From NCBI RefSeq assembly GCF_007997385.1, contig NZ_VOSC01000033.1, positions 124,775 to 188,774 on the forward strand: DNA of 64,000 nt. Reading direction: 5' to 3'. Made by a program: the position numbers and the translations under genes. Positions 44,782-53,660 of this stretch are shown here, one piece after another. Below the pieces are notes generated by a model that was not told the origin of the DNA, made no database searches, and worked only from the letters and a program-made list of their open reading frames with translations. Within the stretch, counting starts at the first letter, position 1. Every line of letters starts with the position of its first letter. The DNA is from Seonamhaeicola algicola (GTDB lineage: Bacteria; Bacteroidota; Bacteroidia; Flavobacteriales; Flavobacteriaceae).

Positions 44782-45403
44782 AGAATTAATTATTGTTTTT
44801 GTAAAAAACGCCCAACTTGGTAAAGTAAAAACAAGGCTTGCCAAAACAATTGGCAACAAAAACGCCCTGTTTATATACAATACTTTAGTAGGCATTACTA
44901 AAAATGCTATTAATAACTTAAATATTAGCAAGCGTATTTATTTCTCTGAAACTATTGAAAATAATACGTGGCCTAATACTGAAGCCTACGTGCAAAACGG
45001 TAACAATTTAGGGCAACGCATGCAAAACGCCTTTACAGAAGCATTTGCTGACGGTTATGAACGTGTGGTTTTAATAGGCTCTGATTTGCCCGATATTAAC
45101 AAAAGCATCATACAAAATGCACTAACCAAATTAGAAAACAACACATGCGTTTTTGGGCCCGCCGATGACGGTGGATATTACCTAATTGGCTTATCAAAAA
45201 TGACGCCATCAGTTTTTAAAAATAAACCTTGGAGCCAGCCAAATTTACTACAAGAAACCACCAAAGAGTTACAAGAAAATAACATTACATTTAGTACTTT
45301 AGAAACTTTAAATGACATTGATACGTTTGATGATTTAAAAGCATCAACCTTTTACAAATTAAATGTAGAATTACAAGAAAAACTTAAAAAACAATCATGT
45401 TAA
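44774..45403 (+). CDS. TIGR04282-type CofC-like transferase
   Basis: A 209-residue enzyme of the GT-A/nucleotidyltransferase fold, like CofC, with IVFVKNAQLGKVKTRLAKTIG at the N-terminus, the LIGSDLPDINKS segment and GPADDGGYYLIGL. Members of this subgroup lie beside radical SAM/ArsS genes and are annotated as arsenosugar biosynthesis glycosyltransferases. The fold also fits a nucleotidyl transfer to a sugar 1-phosphate. The genes before and after overlap by seven or eight bases, so expression is coupled. Confidence 0.85.
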   Translation: MSKELIIVFVKNAQLGKVKTRLAKTIGNKNALFIYNTLVGITKNAINNLNISKRIYFSETIENNTWPNTEAYVQNGNNLGQRMQNAFTEAFADGYERVVLIGSDLPDINKSIIQNALTKLENNTCVFGPADDGGYYLIGLSKMTPSVFKNKPWSQPNLLQETTKELQENNITFSTLETLNDIDTFDDLKASTFYKLNVELQEKLKKQSC

Positions 45404-46209
45404 AATACATAGAAGAAACCGCAGAATACCTTGAAGAAAAAGGGTTTAAATCTCCTGAAATTGGTATTATTTTAGGTACAGGTTTAGGGCAACTGCTTAA
45501 TCATATTGAAATTTTAAAAGAGGTTAGCTATAACCACATTCCAAATTTCCCTACTGCTACGGTAGAGTTTCATAAAGGCAAACTAATTTACGGTAATTTA
45601 GAAGGTAAAAAAGTAATTGTAATGCAAGGGCGTTTTCATTTATACGAAGGCTACACGTTACAAGATGTTACATTTCCTGTTAGAATTATGGAAAAACTTG
45701 GTATTAAAACGCTTTTAGTATCTAATGCAGCCGGAGCCATAAATTTAAATTTCAAAAAAGGCGAACTTATGCTTATTGATGACCACATAAACCTTCAAGG
45801 TAGCTCGCCACTTGCCTTCAAGGGCGTATCGCTTTTAGGAGAACGCTTTACTGATATGAGCGCGCCTTATGATAAAAAATTAAACAATACTTTTGAAAGC
45901 ATAGCAAAAACCCACAATATTACACTACACAAAGGTGTTTATGCATCGGTAGTTGGTCCGCAACTAGAAACCAGAGCAGAATACCGTATGCTTAAAATTA
46001 TAGGTGCAGATGCCGTTGGTATGAGTACTGTGCCTGAAATTATTGTTGCCAACCACTTGAATTTAAAAGTAGCTGCGGTGTCAGTTTTAACAGATGAATG
46101 CGACCCAGATAACTTAGAACCTGTAAACATTGATGATATTATTGCAAATGCTGCCAAAGCAGAACCCAATATGATTACCTTGTTTAAAGAACTTATTAAT
46201 AGTTTATAG
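45397..46209 (+). CDS. Purine-nucleoside phosphorylase
   Basis: A 270-residue phosphorylase of the trimeric (PNP/MTAP) family. It has GIILGTGLGQLLNHIE (phosphate loop), MQGRFHLYEGYTLQDVTFPV, LLVSNAAGAINLNFKKGELM and GVYASVVGPQLETRAEYRML, then GADAVGMSTVPEII. It splits purine nucleosides to the base and ribose 1-phosphate. It is inside the arsenosugar cluster, which suggests a specific nucleoside substrate such as a dimethylarsinoyl-adenosine intermediate; that is inference. It could equally be the general salvage PNP. It overlaps the previous gene by seven bases. Confidence 0.9.
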   Translation: MLKYIEETAEYLEEKGFKSPEIGIILGTGLGQLLNHIEILKEVSYNHIPNFPTATVEFHKGKLIYGNLEGKKVIVMQGRFHLYEGYTLQDVTFPVRIMEKLGIKTLLVSNAAGAINLNFKKGELMLIDDHINLQGSSPLAFKGVSLLGERFTDMSAPYDKKLNNTFESIAKTHNITLHKGVYASVVGPQLETRAEYRMLKIIGADAVGMSTVPEIIVANHLNLKVAAVSVLTDECDPDNLEPVNIDDIIANAAKAEPNMITLFKELINSL

Positions 46210-46280
46210 CGCCATTTTCAGTTATCTACTAATCAAAGTTTAACTTAAAAAACGCATACTTAAAAACAAAACACTAAATC

Positions 46281-47249
46281 ATGAGTTACTTAGAAACCAC
46301 AAAAAACGTATATAAAGAGGCCGCATTAACGCCCGATGTTGGTTTATGTTGTACAACCAATCCTATTTGGGAATTACCCGGATTAAAAATTCCTAAAATA
46401 ATGCAAGAAATGAATTATGGTTGTGGATCAACAGTGCATGCGCGTGATTTATCAAACAATCCTAAAATGTTATATGTTGGTGTTGGTGGCGGCATGGAGT
46501 TACTTCAGTTTTCATATTTCAACAGAGAAAAAGGCGGTGTAATTGGTATAGATGTAGTTGATGAAATGCTTGAAGCTTCACGAAAAAATTTTATTGAAGC
46601 CGAAACACAAAACCCTTGGTTTAAAAGTGAGTTTGTAGATTTACGAAAAGGTGACGCCCTAAATTTACCTGTTGAAGACAACAGCATTGATGTAGCGGCG
46701 CAAAATTGTTTATTCAATATTTTTAAAGAAGCCGATTTAAAAAAAGCTATTGCCGAAATGTACCGTGTACTAAAACCTCACGGACGTTTAGTAATGAGCG
46801 ATCCCACTTGTGAGCAACCCATGAACAACAATTTACGTAATGACGAACGCTTAAGAGCCCTTTGCTTAAGCGGTAGTTTACCAATTAACGAATACGTAAA
46901 AATGCTAACCGATGCTGGTTTTGGCACTATTGAAATTAGAGCCAGAAAGCCTTACAGAATATTAAGCCCCAAAGATTATGATACTAATGAATTAATTTAC
47001 ATTGAATCTATTGAAGTGGCTGCTATAAAAGACCCTATGCCTGCAGACGGCCCATGTGTATTTACAGGAAAAGCTGCTATTTATTTTGGTGAAAATGATT
47101 TCTTTGATGATAACGCTGGCCATATTTTACTTAAAAATCAGCCATTGGCTATTTGTGATAAAACTGCTGGCGCTTTAGCAAAGCTTAACAGAGATGATAT
47201 TTTTATAAGCAAATCTACTTACCATTATGATGGTGGTGGTTGCTGCTAA
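46281..47249 (+). CDS. arsM: Arsenosugar-type arsenite methyltransferase ArsM
   Basis: A 322-residue SAM-dependent methyltransferase. The SAM-binding motif is MLYVGVGGGMELLQFSYF near residues 60-77, followed by GVIGIDVVDEML. The early Cys pair in DVGLCCTTNP (Cys23, Cys24), Cys in the segments NYGCGSTVHARDL and SDPTCEQPM, and a final GGGCC give the Cys-rich character expected of arsenic-binding methyltransferases. Methylated arsenicals are the substrate of ArsS. The gene lies 71 bases after PNP, with no terminator between. Confidence 0.88.
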   Translation: MSYLETTKNVYKEAALTPDVGLCCTTNPIWELPGLKIPKIMQEMNYGCGSTVHARDLSNNPKMLYVGVGGGMELLQFSYFNREKGGVIGIDVVDEMLEASRKNFIEAETQNPWFKSEFVDLRKGDALNLPVEDNSIDVAAQNCLFNIFKEADLKKAIAEMYRVLKPHGRLVMSDPTCEQPMNNNLRNDERLRALCLSGSLPINEYVKMLTDAGFGTIEIRARKPYRILSPKDYDTNELIYIESIEVAAIKDPMPADGPCVFTGKAAIYFGENDFFDDNAGHILLKNQPLAICDKTAGALAKLNRDDIFISKSTYHYDGGGCC

Positions 47250-47259
47250 AAACATAATT

Positions 47260-48111
47260 ATGGCGCGTATTATCATGTTACTTTTTTGTGTAGCCTGTAT
47301 TTCTTGTAAAACAAAAAAGCAAGCTACAACCATAAAAAACACTAACAACCCCATTGTTAAAGTTGCTAAACAGCAAGATAGTGTTACTAAAAATATTCAA
47401 AACCCAACCAATCAAGATACTGTTGTAAGTAAATTTAATCAGGTTTTAAGTAAAAAAACATACAGTGCCCACCAGCTATGGAATGAACTTTTACAAAAGC
47501 ATGTTTCAACAAATGGAAATGTTGATTACATAGGATTTAAAGAAGACCAAGAAGATTTTTATGGTTACTTATATTCTTTAAATTTAATGTATAAACATGA
47601 AAGCTTTAAAACACTAACAAAAGAAGAAAAACTGGCCTTTTGGATTAATGCCTACAATGCTTTAACAGTAGATTTAATTTTACGAAATTATCCAACTACC
47701 AGCATTAGAAACATAAAAGACCCATGGAAACAACGCCTTTGGAAATTTGGAAACAAATGGTATAATCTTGATGAGATTGAACATGCCATTTTACGAAAAA
47801 TGGATGAACCTAGAATTCATTTTGCTATAAACTGCGCTTCAATTTCATGCCCTAAATTGCAAAACAAAGCGTTTACTTCTAAAAATTTAGAAACGCAATT
47901 AACAAACGCTACAAAAGCATTTTTATTAGATACTTCAAAAAATATTATATCAAAAAATGCTATTCAAATTTCAAAAATATTTCAGTGGTTTTCAAAAGAT
48001 TTTAAAACTAACGGCTCTTTAATAGATTTTTTAAACACCTACTCTACAGTGCAAATTTCGGCTAATGCCAAAAAAAGTTTTTTAGATTATAACTGGAATT
48101 TAAATGAATAA
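47260..48111 (+). CDS. DUF547 lipoprotein
   Basis: A 283-residue protein with a short lipoprotein signal (FCVACISC, lipidated Cys about residue 14) and a DUF547 domain: NEVDYIGFKEDQ-like residues, EEKLAFWINAYNALTVDLIL, and IHFAINCASISCPKLQNKAF. Function is unknown for the family; it is often next to redox or secretion genes. It starts 10 bases after arsM and overlaps the next gene by eight bases. A second DUF547 gene is at 55668-56378. The start was set at 47260; the upstream frame is not a signal peptide. Confidence 0.85.
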   Translation: MARIIMLLFCVACISCKTKKQATTIKNTNNPIVKVAKQQDSVTKNIQNPTNQDTVVSKFNQVLSKKTYSAHQLWNELLQKHVSTNGNVDYIGFKEDQEDFYGYLYSLNLMYKHESFKTLTKEEKLAFWINAYNALTVDLILRNYPTTSIRNIKDPWKQRLWKFGNKWYNLDEIEHAILRKMDEPRIHFAINCASISCPKLQNKAFTSKNLETQLTNATKAFLLDTSKNIISKNAIQISKIFQWFSKDFKTNGSLIDFLNTYSTVQISANAKKSFLDYNWNLNE

Positions 48112-48829
48112 CATTTCAATAATAATACCTACTTTAAACGAAGAAGCTTTTATTGAAAAATTGTTAAACCACCTGCTTCAAAATGCTTCAACAAAAAACA
48201 TAAAAGACATTTTAATAGTTGATGGCGGCAGCACTGATAATACCATTACTTTAGTAAAACAGTTTATTAATTTTAATAGTTTCAACCAAACTAATGTAAA
48301 AATTTTAACCGCAGCCAAAGGGCGTGCAAAACAAATGAATACAGGTGTTAAACACGCTAAAGGCAGCATTTTATATTTTTTACACGCCGATTCTTTTCCG
48401 CCAAAAAACTTTGATAAACTCATACTAAGTGAAGTTGAAAAAGGTAATGAAGCCGGCTGTTTTAAAATGAAGTTTAACAGCCAACATTGGTGGTTAAAAT
48501 TTACGGGGTGGCTTACACAGTTTTCATGGAAAAGTGCCCGTGGTGGTGACCAAAGTTTATTTGTAACTAACACACTTTTTAATACTATTGGCGGTTTTAA
48601 TGAACGTTTTATTGTTTATGAAGACAATGATTTTATTGCCAAACTTTACCAAAAAAAGCAATTTGTAGTTATACAAAAATGGCTAACAACATCTCCAAGG
48701 CGCTATAACAAAAATGGCGTTTGGCGCTTGCAATATCATTTTTTAAACATTCACTTAAAAAAATGGCTTGGTGCTAATGCCGAAACGTTAAACAACTACT
48801 ATTTAAAGCATGTAGCTGTTAAAAAATAG
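48104..48829 (+). CDS. TIGR04283-type GT2 glycosyltransferase
   Basis: A 241-residue family-2 glycosyltransferase with IIIPTLNEEAFIEKLLNHL at the N-terminus, the DxD-like LIVDGGSTDNT, GRAKQMNTGVKHAKG and LYFLHADSFPP, then ARGGDQSLFVTNTLFNTIGG and FIVYEDNDFIAKL. This is the TIGR04283 arrangement, called an arsenosugar biosynthesis glycosyltransferase when next to arsS and arsM. It overlaps the DUF547 gene by eight bases. The acceptor is unknown. It is the last gene of the cluster on this strand. Confidence 0.85.
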   Translation: MNNISIIIPTLNEEAFIEKLLNHLLQNASTKNIKDILIVDGGSTDNTITLVKQFINFNSFNQTNVKILTAAKGRAKQMNTGVKHAKGSILYFLHADSFPPKNFDKLILSEVEKGNEAGCFKMKFNSQHWWLKFTGWLTQFSWKSARGGDQSLFVTNTLFNTIGGFNERFIVYEDNDFIAKLYQKKQFVVIQKWLTTSPRRYNKNGVWRLQYHFLNIHLKKWLGANAETLNNYYLKHVAVKK

Positions 48830-48907
48830 CAAAAAAGCATGTAACAAAATGTTAATTAGGCAGTCGTGTTTTTGTAATGTTTTATTTTCATCACAAAATC
48901 AAAAAAC

Positions 48908-50431
48908 ATGAAATACTTAATTACGGGATTTATATGCTTAATCACCATTACAAATTCCTTTTCTCAACAAACTATTAGTGCTAAATTAATAGACTCAACT
49001 ACTCAAAAACCCATTCCTTTTGCCAATGTAAGTTATAGTAAAAATGCAGGTGTTATTAGTAATTCTCAGGGTGTTTTTCAAATTCATTTTAAAAAACAAT
49101 TAAGCAATAAGGACTCTATTTTTGTAAGTTGCATGGGCTACAAACCTAAAACCATAGCAGCGTTAACCTTTACAGATAGTGTTTTAACTTTAGCTCCCAA
49201 ATCTATAGAGTTAGATGAAGTTTTAGTATCAAACAAAAACTACACAGCCAAAGAAATTATAAAAAAAGCTTACGAGAATTTAAGTAAAAACTATCCGTTA
49301 AATGATACTAAAAGCAGGTTGTTTTTAAGAGAATCGCATTTTAACAACATTACCAAAAACAGTATAAAAGTAAAAGAAACTAGCATACCAGAATTAAATC
49401 AAAAATTTATGGATAACATTATGAAAATGATGCCAAAAAACGCTTCAGACCACATTGAATTTTTAGGTGATTTTTACCAAAGTTCAAACCCTGAAACCGC
49501 TAAAAAACTGAACATTATTAAGGCTTCGCACTTATACGATAAAAAGTTAGAAGTTTCATTTGATGGATTAGAAGAACGTTTTAACTCCATATTTAGAAAA
49601 CACGTAAAACGCGATTCATATTTTAAAATTAAATCGGGTATTTTTGGCACTAAAGAAGCCATAGACTCATCATTTTTTGATAGTGCAGAAAAAAAAGAAA
49701 ACCATAAAAAAACCGAAGCTTTTATTGCGGAACAAAAAAAGAAAGAAGCAGATAGGAAAAAAGATTTTTTAAAACACCGCAAGCATACGGTAACCAATTT
49801 ACAAAACGATAGCTTTTTACTTGAAGATTCGCATTTAAACTTTTTACAAAAGCCAAATAAATACCATTTTGAAATTTCAGACCACTTATTTTTAAACTCT
49901 AATTTTGTTTATAAATTACATTTTACCCCAAAAAGAAGTGCAGATTACAAAGGCGTTATTTACATTAATACTGAAGATTTTGCAATAGTTAGAGTAGATT
50001 ATGAAAATGTAAAACGCTTAAAAAACTTTAACCTATTGGGTATTTCTTACCAAGAAAATTTACATAAAGGTGTTTTAATTTATACAAAAAACAGCAAAAA
50101 TGCTTATACTTTAAAATATGCTGAACGTGAAAATAATATGAGTTTTGGCATTAAACGTCCGCTAAAAATTATTGAAAAAAACAAGTATGTTAAAGGGCGC
50201 AGAAAGCAAAATGAGCTATCAACAGATGTTCATTTTATAATGTCTAACACCGTGAAAAAAGAGCTAGTTGTTTTTGAAAACAACATTATTACAAATACAG
50301 TATTTAATGCTTTTACAGAAAAACCTAACGTAAACCCAACTTATTTGCCTGATTATAACCCAAAATTTTGGGAAGGCTACAATGTTATTGAACCTAACAA
50401 AGCCATAAAAGATTTTAAGAGCATTGAGTAG
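48908..50431 (+). CDS. Carboxypeptidase-like regulatory domain protein, exported
   Basis: A 507-residue protein. A signal peptide (to about TITNSFSQ) is followed by a carboxypeptidase D regulatory-like domain, SAKLIDSTTQKPIPFANVSY and VSCMGYKPKTIAALTF (about residues 22-100). A long region of mixed character follows, with an Asp/Glu/Lys-rich coiled stretch near residues 258-298 and beta-rich segments. No catalytic residues are seen. Such proteins are common outer-membrane or periplasmic proteins of flavobacteria. It lies 78 bases downstream of the TIGR04283-type gene. The function is not known. Confidence 0.72.
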   Translation: MKYLITGFICLITITNSFSQQTISAKLIDSTTQKPIPFANVSYSKNAGVISNSQGVFQIHFKKQLSNKDSIFVSCMGYKPKTIAALTFTDSVLTLAPKSIELDEVLVSNKNYTAKEIIKKAYENLSKNYPLNDTKSRLFLRESHFNNITKNSIKVKETSIPELNQKFMDNIMKMMPKNASDHIEFLGDFYQSSNPETAKKLNIIKASHLYDKKLEVSFDGLEERFNSIFRKHVKRDSYFKIKSGIFGTKEAIDSSFFDSAEKKENHKKTEAFIAEQKKKEADRKKDFLKHRKHTVTNLQNDSFLLEDSHLNFLQKPNKYHFEISDHLFLNSNFVYKLHFTPKRSADYKGVIYINTEDFAIVRVDYENVKRLKNFNLLGISYQENLHKGVLIYTKNSKNAYTLKYAERENNMSFGIKRPLKIIEKNKYVKGRRKQNELSTDVHFIMSNTVKKELVVFENNIITNTVFNAFTEKPNVNPTYLPDYNPKFWEGYNVIEPNKAIKDFKSIE

Positions 50432-50463
50432 TTTACTAATACTTTTCGAATAAAAAGACCCTA

Positions 50464-50718
50464 TTATTTTTGTTTAGGTATTTGCTTTTTTACGTTTTCA
50501 GGCATTGGACCTCTTAAATGAATTACAAGACCATTAAGAAAGTTTCTTAAAATTTGATCGCCACATTCCATATACTTAGGATGATCTTCTCGCCTGAAAA
50601 AAGCACTTAACTCACTTTTAGAAACTCTAAAATCTACAAGCGATAAAATTTTAATAATATCATCATCGCGTAATTGTAATGCAACTCGTAATTTTTTTAA
50701 GACATCGTTATTAGTCAT
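50464..50718 (-). CDS. DUF1456 family protein
   Basis: An 84-residue protein of the DUF1456/YehS type, with TNNDVLKKLRVALQLRDDDIIKI followed by SKSELSAFFRREDHPKYMECGD. The two halves of YehS proteins resemble each other; only one half is present here, so this is a short form. The ATG at 50718 was chosen because a longer start at 50733 would use GTG and add five residues. The function is unknown. It lies 149 bases downstream of the phosphatase gene. Confidence 0.8.
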   Translation of the reverse strand: MTNNDVLKKLRVALQLRDDDIIKILSLVDFRVSKSELSAFFRREDHPKYMECGDQILRNFLNGLVIHLRGPMPENVKKQIPKQK

Positions 50719-50867
50719 AATATTTCTTTTCACGATTTAAACAAAAGTTAAATCGTTGTTTTTAAATATTTGGTAAATGTAAGTAAAACAACGCTGCCTT
50801 TAAACAACATCTTTTAGTTAACTAGAATAAAATAGAAGAATTTAAGCTTTAATAAGAAACGAATTGT

Positions 50868-51599
50868 TTACTTATTTCTGCCCATTTCATTAGGGTATAA
50901 ACTTGGTAAATTATCACTTTGCCAAACCTTTTTACTATCAATATCCATGGCTGATAGTTTACCTTTAAAAGCGGCTCCGGTATCTACATTCCATATATTA
51001 GCAGCATTCATAGGTTTTTCTATATTAAAATTGGTTGTTGGTGTGTGGCCAATATATATTTCGTCATAATGCTTTAGCCTTTTTGGATAATATACTGATG
51101 ATTCATCTAAATCATTATCCATAGCCAACGCCATTTCCCAAAGCGATCTATCTATATAAAAATTAGATTTATGAGGCTCTTTTTCAATACCATGAGGTGA
51201 TGTATAACCTGCATGTAAAAACAGCCTGTTCTCTTCATCTAGATAATACAGTGGCATACTTTTTAAAAACTTTAAATGTTCCTTTTTTTGCTCAGGTGTA
51301 AAGCTTGTATAGCTTTCAATAGTTTCTTTACCACCATGCATGTACCAAGTTGCATTAACGCCTTTTGAGTTTAGCCAATTTTCACACCAAACATCATGAT
51401 TTCCTTTTATAAAAATGCAGTTTATTTTTTCAGATAATTCAATTAGCAACTGAATTACATGGGCAGATTCACTCCAGCCATCTACATAATCACCCATAAA
51501 AATAAGGGTATCCGCTTCTTTTATTTCTATTTTATTTAATATTTGAATTAAAGCCTGTAAACCTCCGTGAATATCTCCTATTGCAATAGTGCGCGCCAT
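50868..51599 (-). CDS. PPP-family metallophosphatase
   Basis: A 243-residue phosphatase with the metal-ligand motifs GDIHGGLQALIQIL, FMGDYVDGWSESAHV, KGNHDVWCEN and the HAGYTSPHG segment. These match the serine/threonine protein phosphatase and ApaH-like family. The substrate could be a phosphoprotein or a dinucleotide polyphosphate; which cannot be read. It lies 70 bases after the outer-membrane barrel gene, on the same strand. Confidence 0.85.
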   Translation of the reverse strand: MARTIAIGDIHGGLQALIQILNKIEIKEADTLIFMGDYVDGWSESAHVIQLLIELSEKINCIFIKGNHDVWCENWLNSKGVNATWYMHGGKETIESYTSFTPEQKKEHLKFLKSMPLYYLDEENRLFLHAGYTSPHGIEKEPHKSNFYIDRSLWEMALAMDNDLDESSVYYPKRLKHYDEIYIGHTPTTNFNIEKPMNAANIWNVDTGAAFKGKLSAMDIDSKKVWQSDNLPSLYPNEMGRNK

Positions 51600-51669
51600 T
51601 TTATAATACTTTTCTGCAAAACTATAGCAGAATTATAAAAAACAACGCTTTTTTAAAGTTAAGATTTAA

Positions 51670-52926
51670 TTAAAAATATTGACCTATACCAAACACAAGT
51701 CCTTGCGAAGCATTTTCTGTAAGCCCCAAACCGTAGTCTATTCTAAAAATTGCATTAAATATTTTTTTATGAATAAACCTGAGCCCTAAACCAGAGTATA
51801 TTTTTAGGTTGTTGCTGTTTGTAAAATCGCTTAATGTGCCACCAGGGTTACGCCACGTACCACTATCTAAAAACACATTACTTTGCAATGCAACATTTTT
51901 TTTATCAATTAAAGTATGTCGATACTCAGTATTAAAAACTATAGCACCGGTACCTCTGTCTATGGTGTTACCAACACCTCTTATGTTTATATTATTATCT
52001 ACTGAAAAAGGAGCAAAAGGTGTATTGTCATTTTGTGATAAGCCAACACGCATTCTGTTTGCCCAATTACCTTTTTTACCTACACGTTTAAAGTAGAAAA
52101 AGTCATTCCAAGTGATAAAAAAATTAGGCAATTCACTATTGGTTGCTGTAACGTACTGAAAGTTAAACAAACTTCTAAACCCAGAAACATATTGGTAATG
52201 GTAGCTTAAATTATTATATTCATAAATTAACTTTGCCAACCATTTATTTACTTCTAAATTTTGCGGCACACTGCTACTTGTAACACCAGAAACATAACTA
52301 TAATCTTCACTAAAATAGGTAGCACCAAACTCAAACCTATTTTTAAAATTTATTTTATAAAGACCTAAAACCTCAACAGACTCGTTATTATACCTATAAT
52401 CGGCTGAACTGTTATTAAAAAAAACAGGCTCTAAAGTTGTTAAATCTTGTAAGTTTACGGCTAGTCCAAATTTATTTGAAAACAAAAAAGGTGCTCTAAA
52501 ATTTATAGCATAAGAATCATAAATATCATGCTGATAAAAAGCTCCTAAACCAATATTTTGACCAAATAAATTAAACTCTGTAAGTCCTATTCTAAAGGCA
52601 AATTCGCCATTATTTGTAGTATAAATACTGGGTGAAGGTATTAAAGTGAAACTTTCTTCAATATTAAAAACAACGTTATAATTACCTGTTTCAGTTTTAA
52701 AAACCTGATAATAAGCGTGTGATACTGAAGGTAATCGTTTTAAAAACTCCGTGTCTTGGTTTAGCTGTAAAGAATCTAACACGCCTCCTGCTTTAACCGT
52801 GCTTATCTTTTTAACAAAAGATGCTTTAAGCCTTTTATTACCTTGTACTTTTACGCTATTAACATACTCTTGCGCACCAATTTTAGCACATACAAACAAT
52901 ATACATAATACAAGAAAATATCTCAT
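51670..52926 (-). CDS. BamA/TamA-like outer-membrane protein with one POTRA domain
   Basis: A 418-residue outer-membrane protein. A signal peptide (to about CAKIGAQ) is followed by a single POTRA-like domain, VNSVKVQGNKRLKASFVKK and VVFNIEESFTLIPSPSIYT, then a beta-barrel of the surface antigen/D15 type ending in GLVFGIGQYF with terminal aromatic residue. BamA itself has five POTRAs and is longer, so this is a short relative. Its ATG overlaps the stop of the preceding lipoprotein by one base. Its function may be export or assembly of a surface protein or glycan. Confidence 0.8.
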   Translation of the reverse strand: MRYFLVLCILFVCAKIGAQEYVNSVKVQGNKRLKASFVKKISTVKAGGVLDSLQLNQDTEFLKRLPSVSHAYYQVFKTETGNYNVVFNIEESFTLIPSPSIYTTNNGEFAFRIGLTEFNLFGQNIGLGAFYQHDIYDSYAINFRAPFLFSNKFGLAVNLQDLTTLEPVFFNNSSADYRYNNESVEVLGLYKINFKNRFEFGATYFSEDYSYVSGVTSSSVPQNLEVNKWLAKLIYEYNNLSYHYQYVSGFRSLFNFQYVTATNSELPNFFITWNDFFYFKRVGKKGNWANRMRVGLSQNDNTPFAPFSVDNNINIRGVGNTIDRGTGAIVFNTEYRHTLIDKKNVALQSNVFLDSGTWRNPGGTLSDFTNSNNLKIYSGLGLRFIHKKIFNAIFRIDYGLGLTENASQGLVFGIGQYF

Positions 52927-53660
52927 TAATTTGCCACAAAAGATGAACTACTCACCGTATTTACCCAATTATCTAAACTCACATCCATAACAATAAAATT
53001 ATACGTTTCATTGGTAATTAAGTTAGGTGGCGTTCTGTTAGTTACATTCAAAACTACATTATTTAATTTATAATATTGAAATTTATTTTCGTGAGTGTAA
53101 GTACCTGAAAGGAATTCAGAGTTTTTTGTAGTAACAACTTGAAAAAATATAGCATTTAAGCTTTCATCAGCAATAGGCCAACTAAATTGTGGCATTCCCA
53201 TTTGCTCTTGGTTTATAGTTACAGCATTGTTCCAAACTGTTGGTTGCGAAAACACTTTTGACCGTATAGGTGTTGAAATTTTAACAGTTTCATTTACCAT
53301 GTAAACCACCACAAACCAATTAACTGTAGAGCGTACTTTAAATTGCTGCAATGTACCATCAATAAAAGGTTGCGGTACTGCTTTTACAAATTGGTATTTT
53401 GAAAAATTATTACCATCAGTAGCGGCCGATTGGTATAATTTAAAATCTTTAGCACCAGCTTCAGGGTAAAAATACACATTAATTAAGCCTGCAACAGCCT
53501 CATCACTAGCAGCGCATGCAATAACATTATCTTTTATAAATTTTTTGTTTGCTATAAATGTTGAAAGTATGGCTTCTTCATCTGTAATTAGTGGTGCATT
53601 ATCATCACTGTAGCAGCTTACCATGAACAAAACTAAAATTAAGTATACTATTTTTTTCAT
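52926..53660 (-). CDS. Lipoprotein of unknown function
   Basis: A 244-residue lipoprotein with a signal ending in FMVSC (Cys about 16) and YSDDNAP after it. The mature part is beta-rich, with no known motif that I can see; two Cys-containing strands (VIACAASDEAV) lie near the front. It starts inside the end of the glycosidase gene (ATGA overlap, four bases) and overlaps the BamA-like gene by one base. The three are translationally coupled and may act together. Confidence 0.7.
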   Translation of the reverse strand: MKKIVYLILVLFMVSCYSDDNAPLITDEEAILSTFIANKKFIKDNVIACAASDEAVAGLINVYFYPEAGAKDFKLYQSAATDGNNFSKYQFVKAVPQPFIDGTLQQFKVRSTVNWFVVVYMVNETVKISTPIRSKVFSQPTVWNNAVTINQEQMGMPQFSWPIADESLNAIFFQVVTTKNSEFLSGTYTHENKFQYYKLNNVVLNVTNRTPPNLITNETYNFIVMDVSLDNWVNTVSSSSFVAN

